From Plumapathes pennacea (lineage: Eukaryota; Cnidaria; Anthozoa; Antipatharia; Myriopathidae), in the NCBI GenBank assembly GCA_964036295.1, contig OZ038463.1, positions 23,671,069 to 23,735,068 of the forward strand: a stretch of 64,000 bases of DNA, given 5' to 3'. Position 1 is the first letter of the stretch. Every line of letters starts with the position of its first letter. The position numbers and the translations under genes are program-made. Of this stretch, positions 52,747-63,165 are shown one piece after another. Under the pieces are notes generated by a model that searched no databases, had not been told where the DNA came from, and worked only from the letters and a program-made list of their open reading frames with translations.

Positions 52747-54208
52747 ATGAATTTGAGAGAACTGATGGCAATAATAATGAGCCCTCCACTGGTTTTGATC
52801 CAATGGCTTCAAAATCAGGGACTATCAGCAGGGCACATGGAGTGCAATAATCATCCCCATCCAGTAAATATGCTTCTGAAGAGGCGGGCGGAGCGCATCG
52901 ACGGATACACATGGTAAGTATTTGTGTGAACAGTTCCTAGATATGGAAGATGGATTACATCTCTTTGTCGACATTGTAGGACGTGGTGATATTTAAAGTT
53001 ACCGGGTGAAAATTTCTGAAAATATTAAGTATTTGCCCTAAAATTACACACTTTGACCAGTAGTTCTTTGTAGGAGATGCCCTGATTGCCACAGGAGATC
53101 GGTGCGCGAGGGTTTGCTCCTTGCAGAGTTCCCCAGGCTACAGATGGGAACCTTGGTGGGGCTTATTTTTATGTGGACTGCAGAGGGAAAGCAGACTAGA
53201 ATGTCAGAATATTGGAATATTGGGAAAGGAGCTGTTTCCAATGTCTTCAGAAAGTGCCGAGATATTTGTAGTCAAGAGCTCAGAAGGATGCCTGTTATTC
53301 CCTTTGGAGGACCAGCAGACCTTGTGCAGATCGACGAAAGCAAATTTAACAGAAAGCCAAACGTGAGGCTGCAATGAGAACGTAGCACATAGCACAGTGA
53401 GAAGAAAGATATTGTAGTTTATTGCTGTCCATCCACTTCCTTTCTGACGTGTCCTTTTTGAATCATTATATGTTTAAAAGGCCAGGTAATCCTGAAAACA
53501 ATACACATTTCTATATGGTGTATATATGGGCGTCCCCCAACCCCTGTATGAATTCCCTCTCCTCCCCACCCCCTCCCCACCAATATTCTTGGCTGTTCGC
53601 TTTCCAGCATTGAAAGGAAGAGGGGGTGAGAGGGTGTTTGCCGTATTACAAGCATAAAGCCCGATACTATCCTGACATTATTTTTTCTGGACCAGCAGCT
53701 GTCTCTTTTTCTTTCTGGATTCGATTAAGCATTTGGATTTGTGATTTTAGTACAATAGAGGAAGACCTCATCGTCGTTGCAAATGGGTGTTTGGGTTAGT
53801 GTCAACACTACACACCATCCCGAGGTTACTTCCAAGTAGTCCGTCGACGAGATGCGGCCCATCTCTATCCCATAATCAGAAGAGCTCTCCTGCCGGGATC
53901 AGTAGTGCACAGTGACGACTGGGGAGCATACACTACAAGCAAGGCTTGCTAACGTTGCCGCCCACGAGGGCGTTGTTCATCGATATCATTTTGTCGATCC
54001 AATGACAGGTGTACATACACAACATATAGAATCGTGTTGGAACAGAATGAAATCGAAAATAAAAGAAAAGAGGGGAAATAGGGATGTTGACCTACAGCCG
54101 TTTCTATGGTGTGGTGAGATTGGTACGGACTTGATGACTATTTCGGCAATTTCATCCTGGCAATACGTGCCCATTATCCAGTCTAATCATTTTGAATATA
54201 TCTGTTAG
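52747..54208 (+). pseudogene. Merlin transposase (IS1595-like DDE), three exons, two frameshifts
   Basis: Exon 1: 52747-52913 (ATG chosen at MNLRELMAIIM; zinc-like C/H and RIDGYTW). Exon 2: 53074-53362 (RCPDCHRRSVREG, GTLVGLIFMWTAEGKQTR, GKGAVSNVFRKCRDICSQEL, LVQIDESKFNRKPN with the first Asp). Exon 3: 53751-54208 ([19 protein letters not shown], then HSDDWGAYT with the second Asp, YHFVDPMTGVHTQHIESCWN with Glu). Donors GTAAGT and GTGAGG and their acceptors keep phase. One-base shifts near 53818 and 53938 break exon 3 twice and offset each other. Both lie between intact motifs, so decay is recent. The enzyme would cut and paste the element. Confidence 0.85.
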
Positions 54209-54404
54209 AAGTGGAAGGGTCATAGTTCTTTATGTGCACGTCATTTACAACTCATATTAAAGACAAAGGAAGGACTTTCACTGTGTCTTTTTATTCCTTC
54301 TGCCCTCGTCGACACGTTATCAATTGGATCATGCAGAAAGTCGGGCAATGAGTAATATATAAAATATTCACTATTGAATGTTTCTGTAAATTAAAGAATT
54401 TGAT

Positions 54405-54841
54405 CGTTAAAAAAAAGACCGGTCGTAAACCTAAATTGAAAAACTTGATCATTTTAAGAAAACGACCGGTCGTGTTCCTAAATTGAGCACATTTTCATGT
54501 TAAGAATACGACCGGTCGTAAACCTAAACTGAAAAACTTGATCATTTTAAGAAAACGACCAGTCGTGTTCCTAAATTGAGCACGTTTTTCATGTTAAGAA
54601 TACGACCGGTCGTAAACCTAAACTGAAAAACTTGACCATTTTAAGAAAACGACCGGTCGTGTTCCTAAAATGATCAAAATCCTATTTCCCCCCCTGGAAA
54701 TTATGGTCGAGGTCGTATACTGGAAATGATCGATTCAATCACTTTAAGAATACAACCCCCGGTCGTATACTTTACATGATCAAATCACTCATGTTAAGAA
54801 TGCGACCTCTACTTTGCCTGTGGCCCGATACCCGTAATGAT
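54405..54841 (-). repeat. Right TIR with 47-bp-phased palindromes
   Basis: Six ACGACCGGTCGT-type sites start at 54415, 54462, 54508, 54555, 54602 and 54649 (spacing 47, one 46). The outer part mirrors 51553-51720. Confidence 0.9.
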
Positions 54842-55173
54842 ATCGTTTGCCTTGCTCCAGAGAGAACCAAATAGAAATGTTACTGCTATGAGTTGCATGA
54901 CTTCCTCTGGAAATCGTTTGTTTTAGACTCACTTTTGCATGACCACGCTTTCTGCTTCTTAGTGCTTTTGTGGGCTTTGAAGCCCAGTTTTTGTTTTGTC
55001 TACTGCAAACCTTTACTAATCCATTGTCAAAGAAGGAAATCAGGGTTTTTAGTTCATTTCCTGCTTTCCTTTAGTTCAGTTATTTTATTATGCATTTAGT
55101 TTTTGTTTCGTTTGTTTACATGGTTCATAGTTATGACATTATGTCAGAAGTAGCTACCAGTTTCAACAACCCC
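54842..55173. other. No gene recognised
   Basis: Begins with the Merlin target duplication. No motif beyond it. Confidence 0.4.
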
Positions 55174-55655
55174 CACCGAGGATAATGAACAACAACAGAA
55201 GCTCCAAGAAATTATCAGGGAGGTTGAACATGCAATTGCCTGCCACAATGCAATGGATTACGGATTGAATCTGGCAAGTACTACAAAGAAATGGAATTGA
55301 TGTGCAGTCCTTTTTGCACACAGTGAAAGAAGCCTTAGACAAGGGACAAAGAAAGTATAGAAATACTACAAATGCGATAATCGCAGATACCCCTTGCTCT
55401 GCCATTGATTGGACTTCTACTTTGGTACTGTTCAACAAGAGCAGCCTTTGTTTTACCAAAATGTTGACTCAATCTTTTCTTCGAAGTCAAGTGCTATACA
55501 CAAAGGAGAAAAAGAATGGCGTGTGTTATACTTTTGCGTTGAAAAAAAGAATCAATTGCGTGACGAAGTACGTATTTCCCACGGTCGGCACGACAAATTA
55601 ATTAATTCAGTCTACCAAGCACGTTCTCAAAATCTAATACTCAAATTTTGAAGTT
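55174..55655 (+). pseudogene. Decayed coding patch, unknown
   Basis: Shifting frames carry EIIREVEHAIACHNAMDYGL, DVQSFLHTVKEALDKGQRK and, later, CVEKKNQLRDEVRISHGRHD. The pieces look protein-derived and run in one direction. I recall similar (F-x-V-K-x-ALDKG-x-KYRN) segments in transposon proteins but cannot name the family. Confidence 0.3.
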
Positions 55656-56188
55656 GGTTGGCTGTCGTAGTATGGGAAAAAAGAAACACTGATTTTCCAA
55701 TTTTGAATTCATAGGCAGTACAATTAAATAGGCTTCCTGTGCAATTTGTTTTTACTCTGGACTGCATGCACAAGACTCAGGCATGCATGTTTCATGAGCT
55801 CGAATTGTTTTGTACGTGAACCCGCTCAAAACAACATAATTTCTCCCAGAATCAAAGCAAAACTTGAACGGTTTATTTCAAATAAAACACAGGCTTCAGA
55901 CCTTGTCATACTTCTAAGGGCTTGTGAACGATTCTCGCTGCAATTAACGCATGTCAAATTACAGTATTTGTTACAGTTTTAGTCTGGAAAGAGATAATAA
56001 GACATCTGACTAATTCATTCAAGACTCCAAGTTCTAATTGCTCTGAGCCAATACAGTAGCCAAAACTGGCAACAGAAGCGTATTAAAACAATACTTTGAG
56101 GGAAAATTATCAGCATACAGATTTTAATACATTCTTAAAGTGATCGAGTTACAAGATACAGGTAGAATATATTTGTCACGGTGATTGT
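55656..56188. other. No gene recognised
   Basis: Short frames only. Confidence 0.4.
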
Positions 56189-56515
56189 TCAATTTCCACT
56201 GACTAACCTTTGTTGCTTGTCCTTTCTGAATAAGTATCTGAGTTTAACACATGACGGGATCTGAAGCTCCTGATTTGCTTTCAAGCGCCGTTCCCTTTGC
56301 GGAGCCGTTTCTTTGGCACACTTCCGTTCATGATGCTGTCGGTTATCACATGTTTGTTGTCTTTTCTCTAGACGTATTTGGCGCTGTTTGATCGTTTCAC
56401 GATTTTGCCTTGCCTGTGCCTGGTCCCTTCTCTTTTGAAGACGAGCTTCGCGAGATTGTTTTGTTTCAGGTTTTCCAGTTTTCAAATTCATTTTCGTGAA
56501 TGCAGTTACGTACAA
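56189..56515 (-). pseudogene. Basic repeat-rich N-terminus, Helitron-accessory-like
   Basis: Minus-strand frame of 108 codons from ATG 56515. It is built from Arg/Gln-rich units: ETKQSREARLQKRRDQAQAR, QNRETIKQRQIRLEKRQQT and KETAPQRERRLKANQE. Such E-T-x-x-QRE-x-RL-x-x-RR units recur at the N-terminus of Helitron-type proteins in anthozoans (recalled). A helical basic protein of another kind cannot be ruled out. No downstream replicase is adjacent. Confidence 0.4.
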
Positions 56516-56639
56516 TTGTTGTCAGTAAAATTAACCACCGGTCAGTAAAACCACTGGCAGAGACACTAATCGATAATTATTGCATCATTGCTTATACGTC
56601 ATTGCCTTAGGCACCTGGCCTAAAATGTCATACACCAGA

Positions 56640-57102
56640 CTGACTGACAGGTGAACATTAAATTTCGAGATGGCCACATGAAATGCTTTTATCTCACCTG
56701 ATGTCACGCCATTCTCAGGCCAACTTCTGAATCGCTAGTTTTGAGGCAAATGATCCCTTCCTCGTAGAGAAGCAAGAGTTTCCCTGGCATATTTGTTCAT
56801 TTACATAGCTATTTCTTCAAATAGGTTGTCAGGGAAAAGCAGATTGAAGTAATCTGAGAAGGAAAGATCATCTGGTAAGTCCGCGTTCAAGCTGTGAAGT
56901 CAAGTTGTGTTGGTTCGCATGCACCAATGACCCAGTTGTCTTGTTCAATTTCTTCTTCACTGTCGCTTTCTTCTTCCCTCTCATCATTTTCCTCTACTCT
57001 GCTTTCAGAATCACTCGAGCTTTCCTCTCCTGCACTGTCTTCTCCGCTGAAAACTTCATCAATACTTCCCTTGTCCACAAACACAATTCTTGCCGCCATC
57101 TT
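56640..57102 (-). pseudogene. piggyBac transposase N-terminal fragment (second family)
   Basis: On the minus strand ATG near 57101 starts MAARIVFVDKGSIDEVFSGE, then a long acidic Ser/Glu stretch (SSDSESRVEENDEREEESDS) and EPTQLDFTA. A shift gives DLPDDLSFSDYFNLLFPDNL and FEEIAM, a stop, then NKYARETLASL and WPENGVTSGEIKAFH. The D-Y-F-x-L-F-P/F-x-x-L-x-x-x-I...NKYA...W...E-x-KAF series is the start of the piggyBac fold. The catalytic core is absent. It is distinct in sequence from the element at 35560. Confidence 0.65.
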
Positions 57103-57274
57103 GTTTTTTTTTTTAATCACACGTGATATTTTTATGCTAATCATGTCTATTGTTATCTTCTGGACTTTGGCTCTCTGTCGGGTGCTTTCTTTATGTCCCC
57201 CGGGTATTAGCATGACATAGTCCCGACCCTACCCCGAGGCCACACAATGAGAAACAATGGTGTTCGGAAATCCG

Positions 57275-57563
57275 GAATATCACATAAAATCTTCGATCAG
57301 ACTCCAATTCAAAAGGTTCAATGGAATCTACGTCTAATAGGTTGTGTCCGCTTCACCCTTGTGTATCATTCAAACCACGCAAAGTGACAGTTGGCCTTTG
57401 GACATACATGTTTAAAAATCATTAAATCAGAAACCAAACCACAAACAAAGGGACCATATAATAATATGGGGTATCCTATCTTGCACTGATTTAGCAGAAA
57501 AGTGCAAGTCTTTCCTGGCTGAAACTTATAGATTACGAATAAACTGATACATGTAGTCTCAGA
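57275..57563 (-). repeat. Host repeat carrying the MITE, copy 2 (inverted)
   Basis: Inverted match to 44165-44460: ATCTTCGATCAGACTCCAAT, AAAGTGCAAGTCTTTCCTGG and others in mirrored order. Confidence 0.75.
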
Positions 57564-57812
57564 CAATCAGCGGAAAACGTTCTTGTGACACATTCAAAAA
57601 TTGATGTATCTCAGACAAGTCATTGACTAAGCGTACTGAAAGGCGCGAAACCATTCTTCTTCTTCCTCCCCTCTGTACAATGCTGTGTGTGTTTGGGAAA
57701 ACAAGTTCAAGGCACTTCAACATTGAAGGGGGGAGGGGGGTTGTCTTTCAACTAAAACAGTAGAGAAATTACTGAAACTGTGTGAGTGTCCCAAGACTTT
57801 TGTCACTGATTG
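57564..57812. mobile_element. MITE, CAATCAGTGAC family, copy 3 (inverted)
   Basis: 249 bp, inverted relative to copies 1 and 2. CAATCAG at 57564 and GTCACTGATTG ending at 57812. Confidence 0.85.
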
Positions 57813-57866
57813 TAGGTCACTTTCCATTTGGTTTAGTTTTATTTCTGTATTGTATGCCCGTTTTAC

Positions 57867-59990
57867 ATGATGTCTTTAACACGACCCCTTGAAGATACAC
57901 AAGGCACAACGTTGAGCCAGTCCAAGTCCAAGACCGTTACAGCTGACAAAATTCTGTGGGCTATCCAAGCATCCCAATCAGCAGCAATTGAAGCCGCCTC
58001 AGCCACAACAGCATGCATGGTGAAGCTCACCTCATTCAAACACAAGCTGACGAAGGAAACAGCAGCAAACGCAGCCAAGAAGGTTAGGGCAGAGAAACAG
58101 CCCACACTCAAGCAAAAAGGGAATGAGCACCAATTAGAGCACATCATGGCTGTTCTGGACAAAGTGGACGAGGCCATAACAGCCTTGTAGCGCAATGACA
58201 TTGAGCGCACAAAGGAGTCCTTACAATCAGCCTTATCAACAAGGCCTGCCACAGGGCACCATGGTCCGATTAACAGTCCACAGCAATTCTCGGGCCAAAG
58301 TGATGGAAGATGGGCCCATTCCCTTACAAACCGTCAAAACACGATCTGTTTTGCATTCGGCCTCAAGGGGCATTTACAGTATGCTTGCCCCAACCAAACA
58401 AGTAAATGACAATAGGTTTTCTTAAGGCAACAAATCAGATCATATTTAGATACAGATACATGTATTCTCTATTTTTTCAGACCATGTATGCGGCTGGGAC
58501 AGTCGTAATTGGGAAGCTGCTAGCAAAGTCAAAGTAGATTAGTAATAAACTTATAGCACGTTATTGAGTATATTACCCTCCGTAAATTCAAATACAAGGA
58601 TCTCAGAATGGTTTCCACCTTATTTGAGAAAGGTTAATTTTTCTCTACTTTTGACCTTGAATCTGGTTACCATCTTGTGGATATTTTTCTCCTTCCAGGA
58701 AATACCTTGGTTTCTCCTGGCGGTTCTCAAACGGCCAGATTAGATATTTTAAATTTAGCATACTTCCTTTTGGTTTATCCCCTGCATGCTAGGAGTTTAC
58801 TAAGCTCTTGTGCCCCTTAGTTAAGCGCTGGTGCTGCCTTGCCTATAGCAGCATTGTATACTTAGACGAAGGCATTACAGGCCGAAGATCCTTCAATCTT
58901 GCCATGAGTGCCAGCAATCAAGTGCGCCAGGATCTCCAGAACTGCCACCTCACCGCAAATGAGAAGAAATGCATGTGGTTTCTGATGCAAATCGAGGAGT
59001 GACTAGGAATGATAATTAATGCCATGACTTTTGTTGGAAAGCAAAAGAAGCTCGATAAGCTCTTGTCCTCGGTGGACAGCAATTTATCCCAGCTACCTTC
59101 CCTAGTAACAGCCAAAGAATTGGTGTATATTGTGGGGCAAATTATATCTGTGTGACTAGCCCCTGGACCTGTTTCTCGCCTAATGACGAGAAACACGTAC
59201 AAGTGCATTACCAAGTGCCACTCGTGGTTCTATTGTTTTTCCCTAAATGTGCGAACAACCTCAGAGCTGGTTTTCTGGTGGGATAAGATCCATTAATACA
59301 ACAGTAACAGCATAAAGTCATCGCCTACTATGACCAGGGTAGTTTATTCTGATGCAAGCGACACAGGCTACGGCGGTTTTCTTGTAGAGCGCCTTGGAAA
59401 GCAATTAGCAAGCAGAAATTTTTCCCCAGCACTGCGAAACACTAGTTCTACCCAATGAGAACTTGCCGCCATTAAAGTTCATTCTAGATTCTTTTGGGCC
59501 TTCTATAAATCACCAATGGGTAAAGTGGTTTACAGATCAAAATACTGCCAGAATAATCCAAGTTGGCAGTACTAAACCACATCTGCAGGCACACGCAATG
59601 AGATATTTGGCTTTTGCCTACAGCACGATGTCTACCTAAACCCAAAGTAGGTTCCCCGTGACCAGAATACCAAAGCAGATGCCCTCAGTAGAGTTATTGA
59701 CTATCACAATTGGTCGCTTAACCACAAGCAATTTCTGGCATTCGACCGATTATGAGAGCCGCATACGATCAATCGGTTCACAACCGACCACAACAAACAG
59801 CTAGATCGATTTATTTCAAAATACTTCTGCCCCGGCACATCAGGTGTAGACCTTTTAGCGTTCGACTGGGCAGACACGAACAATTTATTGTGCCCACCAA
59901 TTTCTTTAATAGTTGGCGCATTCAGACGCCATTCTTCAATTGCTTGTTTCAATCAAGTATTGGCCAGACCAGGCTTGTCTGCTTCAACAG
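57867..59990 (+). pseudogene. DIRS-type retroelement relic (gag-like, RT, RNase H)
   Basis: A gag-like frame at 57867-58190 is Ala/Lys-rich and helical. Next to it CFAFGLKGHLQYACPN (about 58348) is a degenerate CCHC knuckle. Further on, RYFKFSILPFGLSPAC (about 58740) and SIVYLDEGI (58848-58875; the YxDD catalytic box reads YLDE) mark RT. LLSSVDSNLSQLPSLVTAKE and RVVYSDASDTGYGGFLVERL (59338-59397) mark the connection and RNase H. DHNKQLDRFISKYFCPGTSG (59788-59847) and VDLLAFDWADTNNLLCPP follow, typical of DIRS-like pol. The tyrosine recombinase is not found. Several stops. Confidence 0.7.
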
Positions 59991-60043
59991 CAACCTTTAA
60001 GGACAGTACAAGGAACTTCCAAGAAAAAAATTGCAGTCAATAT

Positions 60044-60850
60044 GACAAATTTCTGGACCAGTTCGAAGTTTGGGACAACGGACATCATCATTGATCAAAG
60101 GATAATGGTAAGTGAAGCTCCTAAAAAGCTTCACTTTAAAGTTACTAAAGGTCTAAATTTGAAAGAAACTTTAAGCTTTACTGGGATAAAGGACTTGGCT
60201 AATATGCAATTGATAACTATTAAGGGTAAAGTGTCCCAGTTAAGTGGAACAAAAATGTGTGAAACTCAGCATGGCACACTCAAAAGGCAAACTGGATAGT
60301 AGATCCTGCAGGATATAAGAAACTTGTGTTGTGGGAACCTTTCACCAACACTGTAGAATATGGAAAAACTTACTGGTTTAGAAATGTGTCAGTGAAAAAA
60401 ACTTCACAAGGAGGTGTACATAAATACGGCTAGAAATGGCTCCACTATAGAGGTGTGCAAGGCATTTAAGGGGCAATTTGCCGTTCCAGAAGATCTCCTC
60501 GCATTAGCTGTCCAAATATTGGAAGGGAAACTGTTTGGGCTGCATGCCATCTCAAAATTTCGCACTTGTTCTTTTTGCTCGAAAAAGCTCAAAATTGATG
60601 ATGCAAATTTGGTTGAGTGCGAATCTTATAAATTGAGAGTACAAGCTCTTGCAAGTTCCATTGGTTTCTTAAAAGCCTTTCCAAAGTGAGAGCAATCCTG
60701 ATGAGATAGTCCAGCTGGCCATGTTCCACCAAAACACAAAAATGGCTATCTATGATCAAACAATTCATATTCAGACCATTTCAGAATCCGAACTTACCAA
60801 GAAGTTTCTCAGGATAGGCTTGCAGTAGGTTACCAAATAACGTATTACTA
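60044..60850 (+). pseudogene. RPA-like OB-fold protein relic (transposon-associated)
   Basis: The frame at 60044-60297 has LANMQLITIKGKVSQLSG. Past a stop, VDPAGYKKLVLWEPFTNTVE and YGKTYWFRNVSVKK (60298-60405) follow. This K-G-K-V, then D-x-x-G-x-x-x-L-x-LW, then G-x-x-Y-x-x-x-N-x-x-V series is that of RPA70-type single-strand-binding OB folds. Downstream CSFCSKKLKIDDANLVECES (60568-60630) resembles the zinc ribbon seen in such transposon-borne copies. At least two breaks. The host copy of RPA1 is expected elsewhere. Confidence 0.5.
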
Positions 60851-61260
60851 ATCTCACTTTTACTTCTCAGTCTGAAGTAAACAAAATGCCATTCCTATTA
60901 CTCCACCCCCAAAGACAGTATGAGCAGAATCATCCCAAAACATGTTATGCAATTGGGCAGAATAGTCCATTAATGCAAAACTAATTTCTCCATTGCGTTT
61001 GATACTGTCAAACACCTCCCAGCCAAGCTTCCCACAAATAAAAGCGTTTTCGCATTGTTCATTCGTTAAGTTTGTAACATTCCAAGAACTCAGTTCCAGA
61101 ATAATCTCAAAAAAAATGCACCCAAAATAGGTGTTACAGTTGTGGTCAAAGAAGATGGCAGGAATTTTACATGGTCGTGCTCCAAATCCACAATATTTGC
61201 TCTAAATTGTGTCTATTTCGTGATTATTTGTGATTGTTTGAGTGTCTTTGTATGTGTAAC
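60851..61260. other. No gene recognised
   Basis: Lead-in to the LINE. Probably its 5'-UTR, without motif support. Confidence 0.35.
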
Positions 61261-61947
61261 CATGACAGATGTCAATATCATCAAGAAGGTACTACAAGCA
61301 ACTCTTGACGAAGCCCTGGATCGAACGTTAAATCCACTAAAATCCAACACTGATGAAATCATGAAGACAATTACATTCATCAGCCACCAGTACAATGACC
61401 TCATAAAGAAAGTTGATAAGATGGAGGAAGAAAACAAAAAGCTGTATCAAGAAAATGAAAATTTGAAAGAAACTTTTCAAGACTGCAAACGAAGTCAAAA
61501 TGACGAAAGAGAATAGCGACGCCATGGAGCAGTATAATCGGCGAGATTGCCTGGAAGTGCATGGTGTACCCGCCCAACATGAAGAGAACACCAACGATAT
61601 TATACTGGAGATTGGCTCTAAGATTGGATTGGACCTAGATGAAAAGATTCTATCGAGCAAGGAAAGAACTGAAAGAAATAACAACGCGGGATTTGGGATT
61701 TACAAGTATCGCAGACAAGAAAATATTCATTGTGGAAAGCCTGACCCAGAAAAACAAGACCCTATTCAACTCTTCCTTCCGTGCTAAGAAAGACTTGAAC
61801 TACCGCTTCCTGTGGACCCGATCAGGAAAAATCTTTCTCCATTTAGATGAAAAGAGTCCTATGGTTCATATATCTGGAGATGGAGATCTTCAAAAGTTGT
61901 ATGAGGCAAACCACAGGCCAATGCCAGGTAAGCAACTACATAAATGA
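61261..61947 (+). pseudogene. LINE ORF1 (coiled coil plus RRM-like), frameshifted
   Basis: ATG 61261 starts MTDVNIIKKVLQATLDEALD. A coiled coil (QYNDLIKKVDKMEEENKKLY) runs to about 61515, where a stop and shift occur. Other frames continue with QYNRRDCLEVHGVPAQHEEN, then FYRARKELKEITTRDLGFTS, KKIFIVESLTQKNKTLFNSS and NYRFLWTRSGKIFLHLDEKS. The order coiled coil, RRM-like, C-terminal domain is that of L1/CR1-type ORF1 proteins, which bind element RNA. The stop overlaps the ORF2 start (ATGA at 61944). Confidence 0.75.
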
Positions 61948-62325
61948 CAAATACAACATATTGCCCTAACTGTACTAGGATCGTAAAGGACAACTGCAGA
62001 GCAATACAGTGTGATTTGTGCAATGAATGGTTCCATTTGAAATGTACACTATTAACTCTTAAGTGCTACAAACACTTCTCCACAACAAGTGACCTTTGGC
62101 TCTGCACCCTATGTAGATCAGATGTTTTCCCATTTCATAACCTGGAAAATTCAGATGTTATTGAGTTATCATTCAACTCAAATACAGCATGTTTATGTTC
62201 TAGTAACATTTCCAATCTGAAGCTAGGTTCATTACCTTGTCTAGAACTCTTGTCTTCCATCAGAAATATCCCACATCTCTCCAGCATAGATGTAGATGAA
62301 CACCTACCACTTCAAACTAATTGCT
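61944..62325 (+). pseudogene. LINE ORF2 start with PHD finger, truncated
   Basis: ATG 61944 overlaps the ORF1 stop. It encodes a PHD-type finger: CPNCTRIVKDNCRAIQCDLC, NEWFHLKC and DLWLCTLCRSDVFPFHNL (Cys4-His-Cys3 spacing). DVDEHLPLQTNC follows. A PHD finger at the start of ORF2 is known in CR1/L2-like LINEs of marine animals. Homology ends near 62325, where repeat Q begins. The endonuclease and RT are absent. Confidence 0.75.
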
Positions 62326-62460
62326 GTGGCAAAGCGACGAGCTTAGGTTTCAAGACCGTGTCTTTATCTTCTTCGTTTTATTATTTTTATTTTCTTTGTG
62401 GGTTACGAATCTGCACACGGTGATTGGTTCATATTATCACGTGATATGCGATGACGTAAA
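62326..62460 (+). repeat. Repeat Q fragment with core
   Basis: Hairpin-like GCGACGAGCTTAGG, T-rich tract and the core (62399-62458), then cut by the SINE. Confidence 0.85.
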
Positions 62461-62720
62461 CCGCCGTCCGGTTGGCTTAGTTGGTTGAGTGCCGGTCTTT
62501 CGTGCGGGAGGTTGCGGGTTTGAACCCCGGCTGGACCAGCACTCAGGGTCTTAAAATAACTAAGAATAAGATGCTGCCTTTGTTTCTATCAGCAAATGGT
62601 AAGATCTTTCACGTGGCTCGCATGACTATGTAAAATGGCGGTCCCATCTCCCTACTTCTATACTTGATTACAGGGGGGACGTACAAGAACAGCTCAGGAT
62701 GTAAACAAATCTCTGGCAGT
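62461..62720 (+). mobile_element. tRNA-derived SINE (coral type)
   Basis: GTCCGGTTGGCTTAGTTGG (A box TGGCTTAGTTGG at 62473) and GCGGGTTTGAACCCCGG (B box GGGTTTGAACCCC) are 40-odd bp apart. GTCCGG at 62466 pairs with CTGGAC near 62531 like an acceptor stem. The body continues ACTCAGGGTCTTAAAATAAC, GATGCTGCCTTTG and CAGCAAATGGTAAGA. It is read by Pol III and moved by LINE machinery. The 3' end is unclear. Confidence 0.8.
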
Positions 62721-62744
62721 GACCACCCTCAGTGCCTGTACTCC

Positions 62745-63002
62745 AAAACAATGGCGATTTATGCTATACTCTGTACATGACATCTGTTGCCTCAACATTC
62801 TTCTGCTTATCATACATTGCCTGTTGAAATGTTTCTTTCATTTGATCATGTAGCCTTTGTTTCGCAATGGTCATTGTATACCAGATATGAAAAATACACT
62901 AGAAATAAGAGTTGAAGTCAAACTGTCAAAAATCGATTGTGCATAAAAAGATAGGTCATGCATTCTCAAAATGCAGGGTCGCTCAAACTTTAAGAAGTGT
63001 AT
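62745..63002 (+). repeat. Repeat R fragment
   Basis: CTCTGTACATGACATCTGTT, CTTTCATTTGATCATGTAGC and CATGCATTCTCAAAATGCAG match 29740-30190 with an internal deletion. Confidence 0.85.
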
Positions 63003-63165
63003 AACTGTTGCTTAGGTTTGGAGACCGCGTCTATCTTCTTCGTTTTATTATTTTTATTCTCTTTCTGGGTTACGAATCTGCACACGGTGATTGGTTCATA
63101 TTTTCACGTGATTTTAGATGACATTTTGTGATCACATGACTTGCCGGGGGAGCAGTTTCGCTACA
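63003..63165 (+). repeat. Repeat Q fragment with core
   Basis: TTAGGTTTGGAGACCGCGTC and T-rich tract, then the core (63065-63130), ending GACTTGCCGGGGGAGCAGTT. Confidence 0.85.

Larger units (their letters stand above)
51551..54841 (+). mobile_element. Merlin DNA transposon, 3.29 kb, long TIRs
   Basis: ATCGTTTGCC occurs directly left (51541-51550) and right (54842-54851) as target duplication (8-10 bp; Merlin makes 8-9 bp). Ends ATCATTACGGGTATCGGGCC (51553 on) and its reverse complement run on for about 440-470 bp each. Between them lie a nested MITE and a three-exon IS1595/Merlin-type transposase. The left end begins GG, as in other Merlins. Confidence 0.9.

Noticed and set aside
56894-57220. 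Plus-strand Ser/Leu-rich ORFs at 56.9-57.2 kb
   Set aside because: Antisense of the acidic Ser/Glu stretch in the minus-strand piggyBac N-terminus.
62466-62540. Functional tRNA gene
   Set aside because: The anticodon arm does not fold well and the body matches a SINE; the promoter boxes are explained by the SINE.
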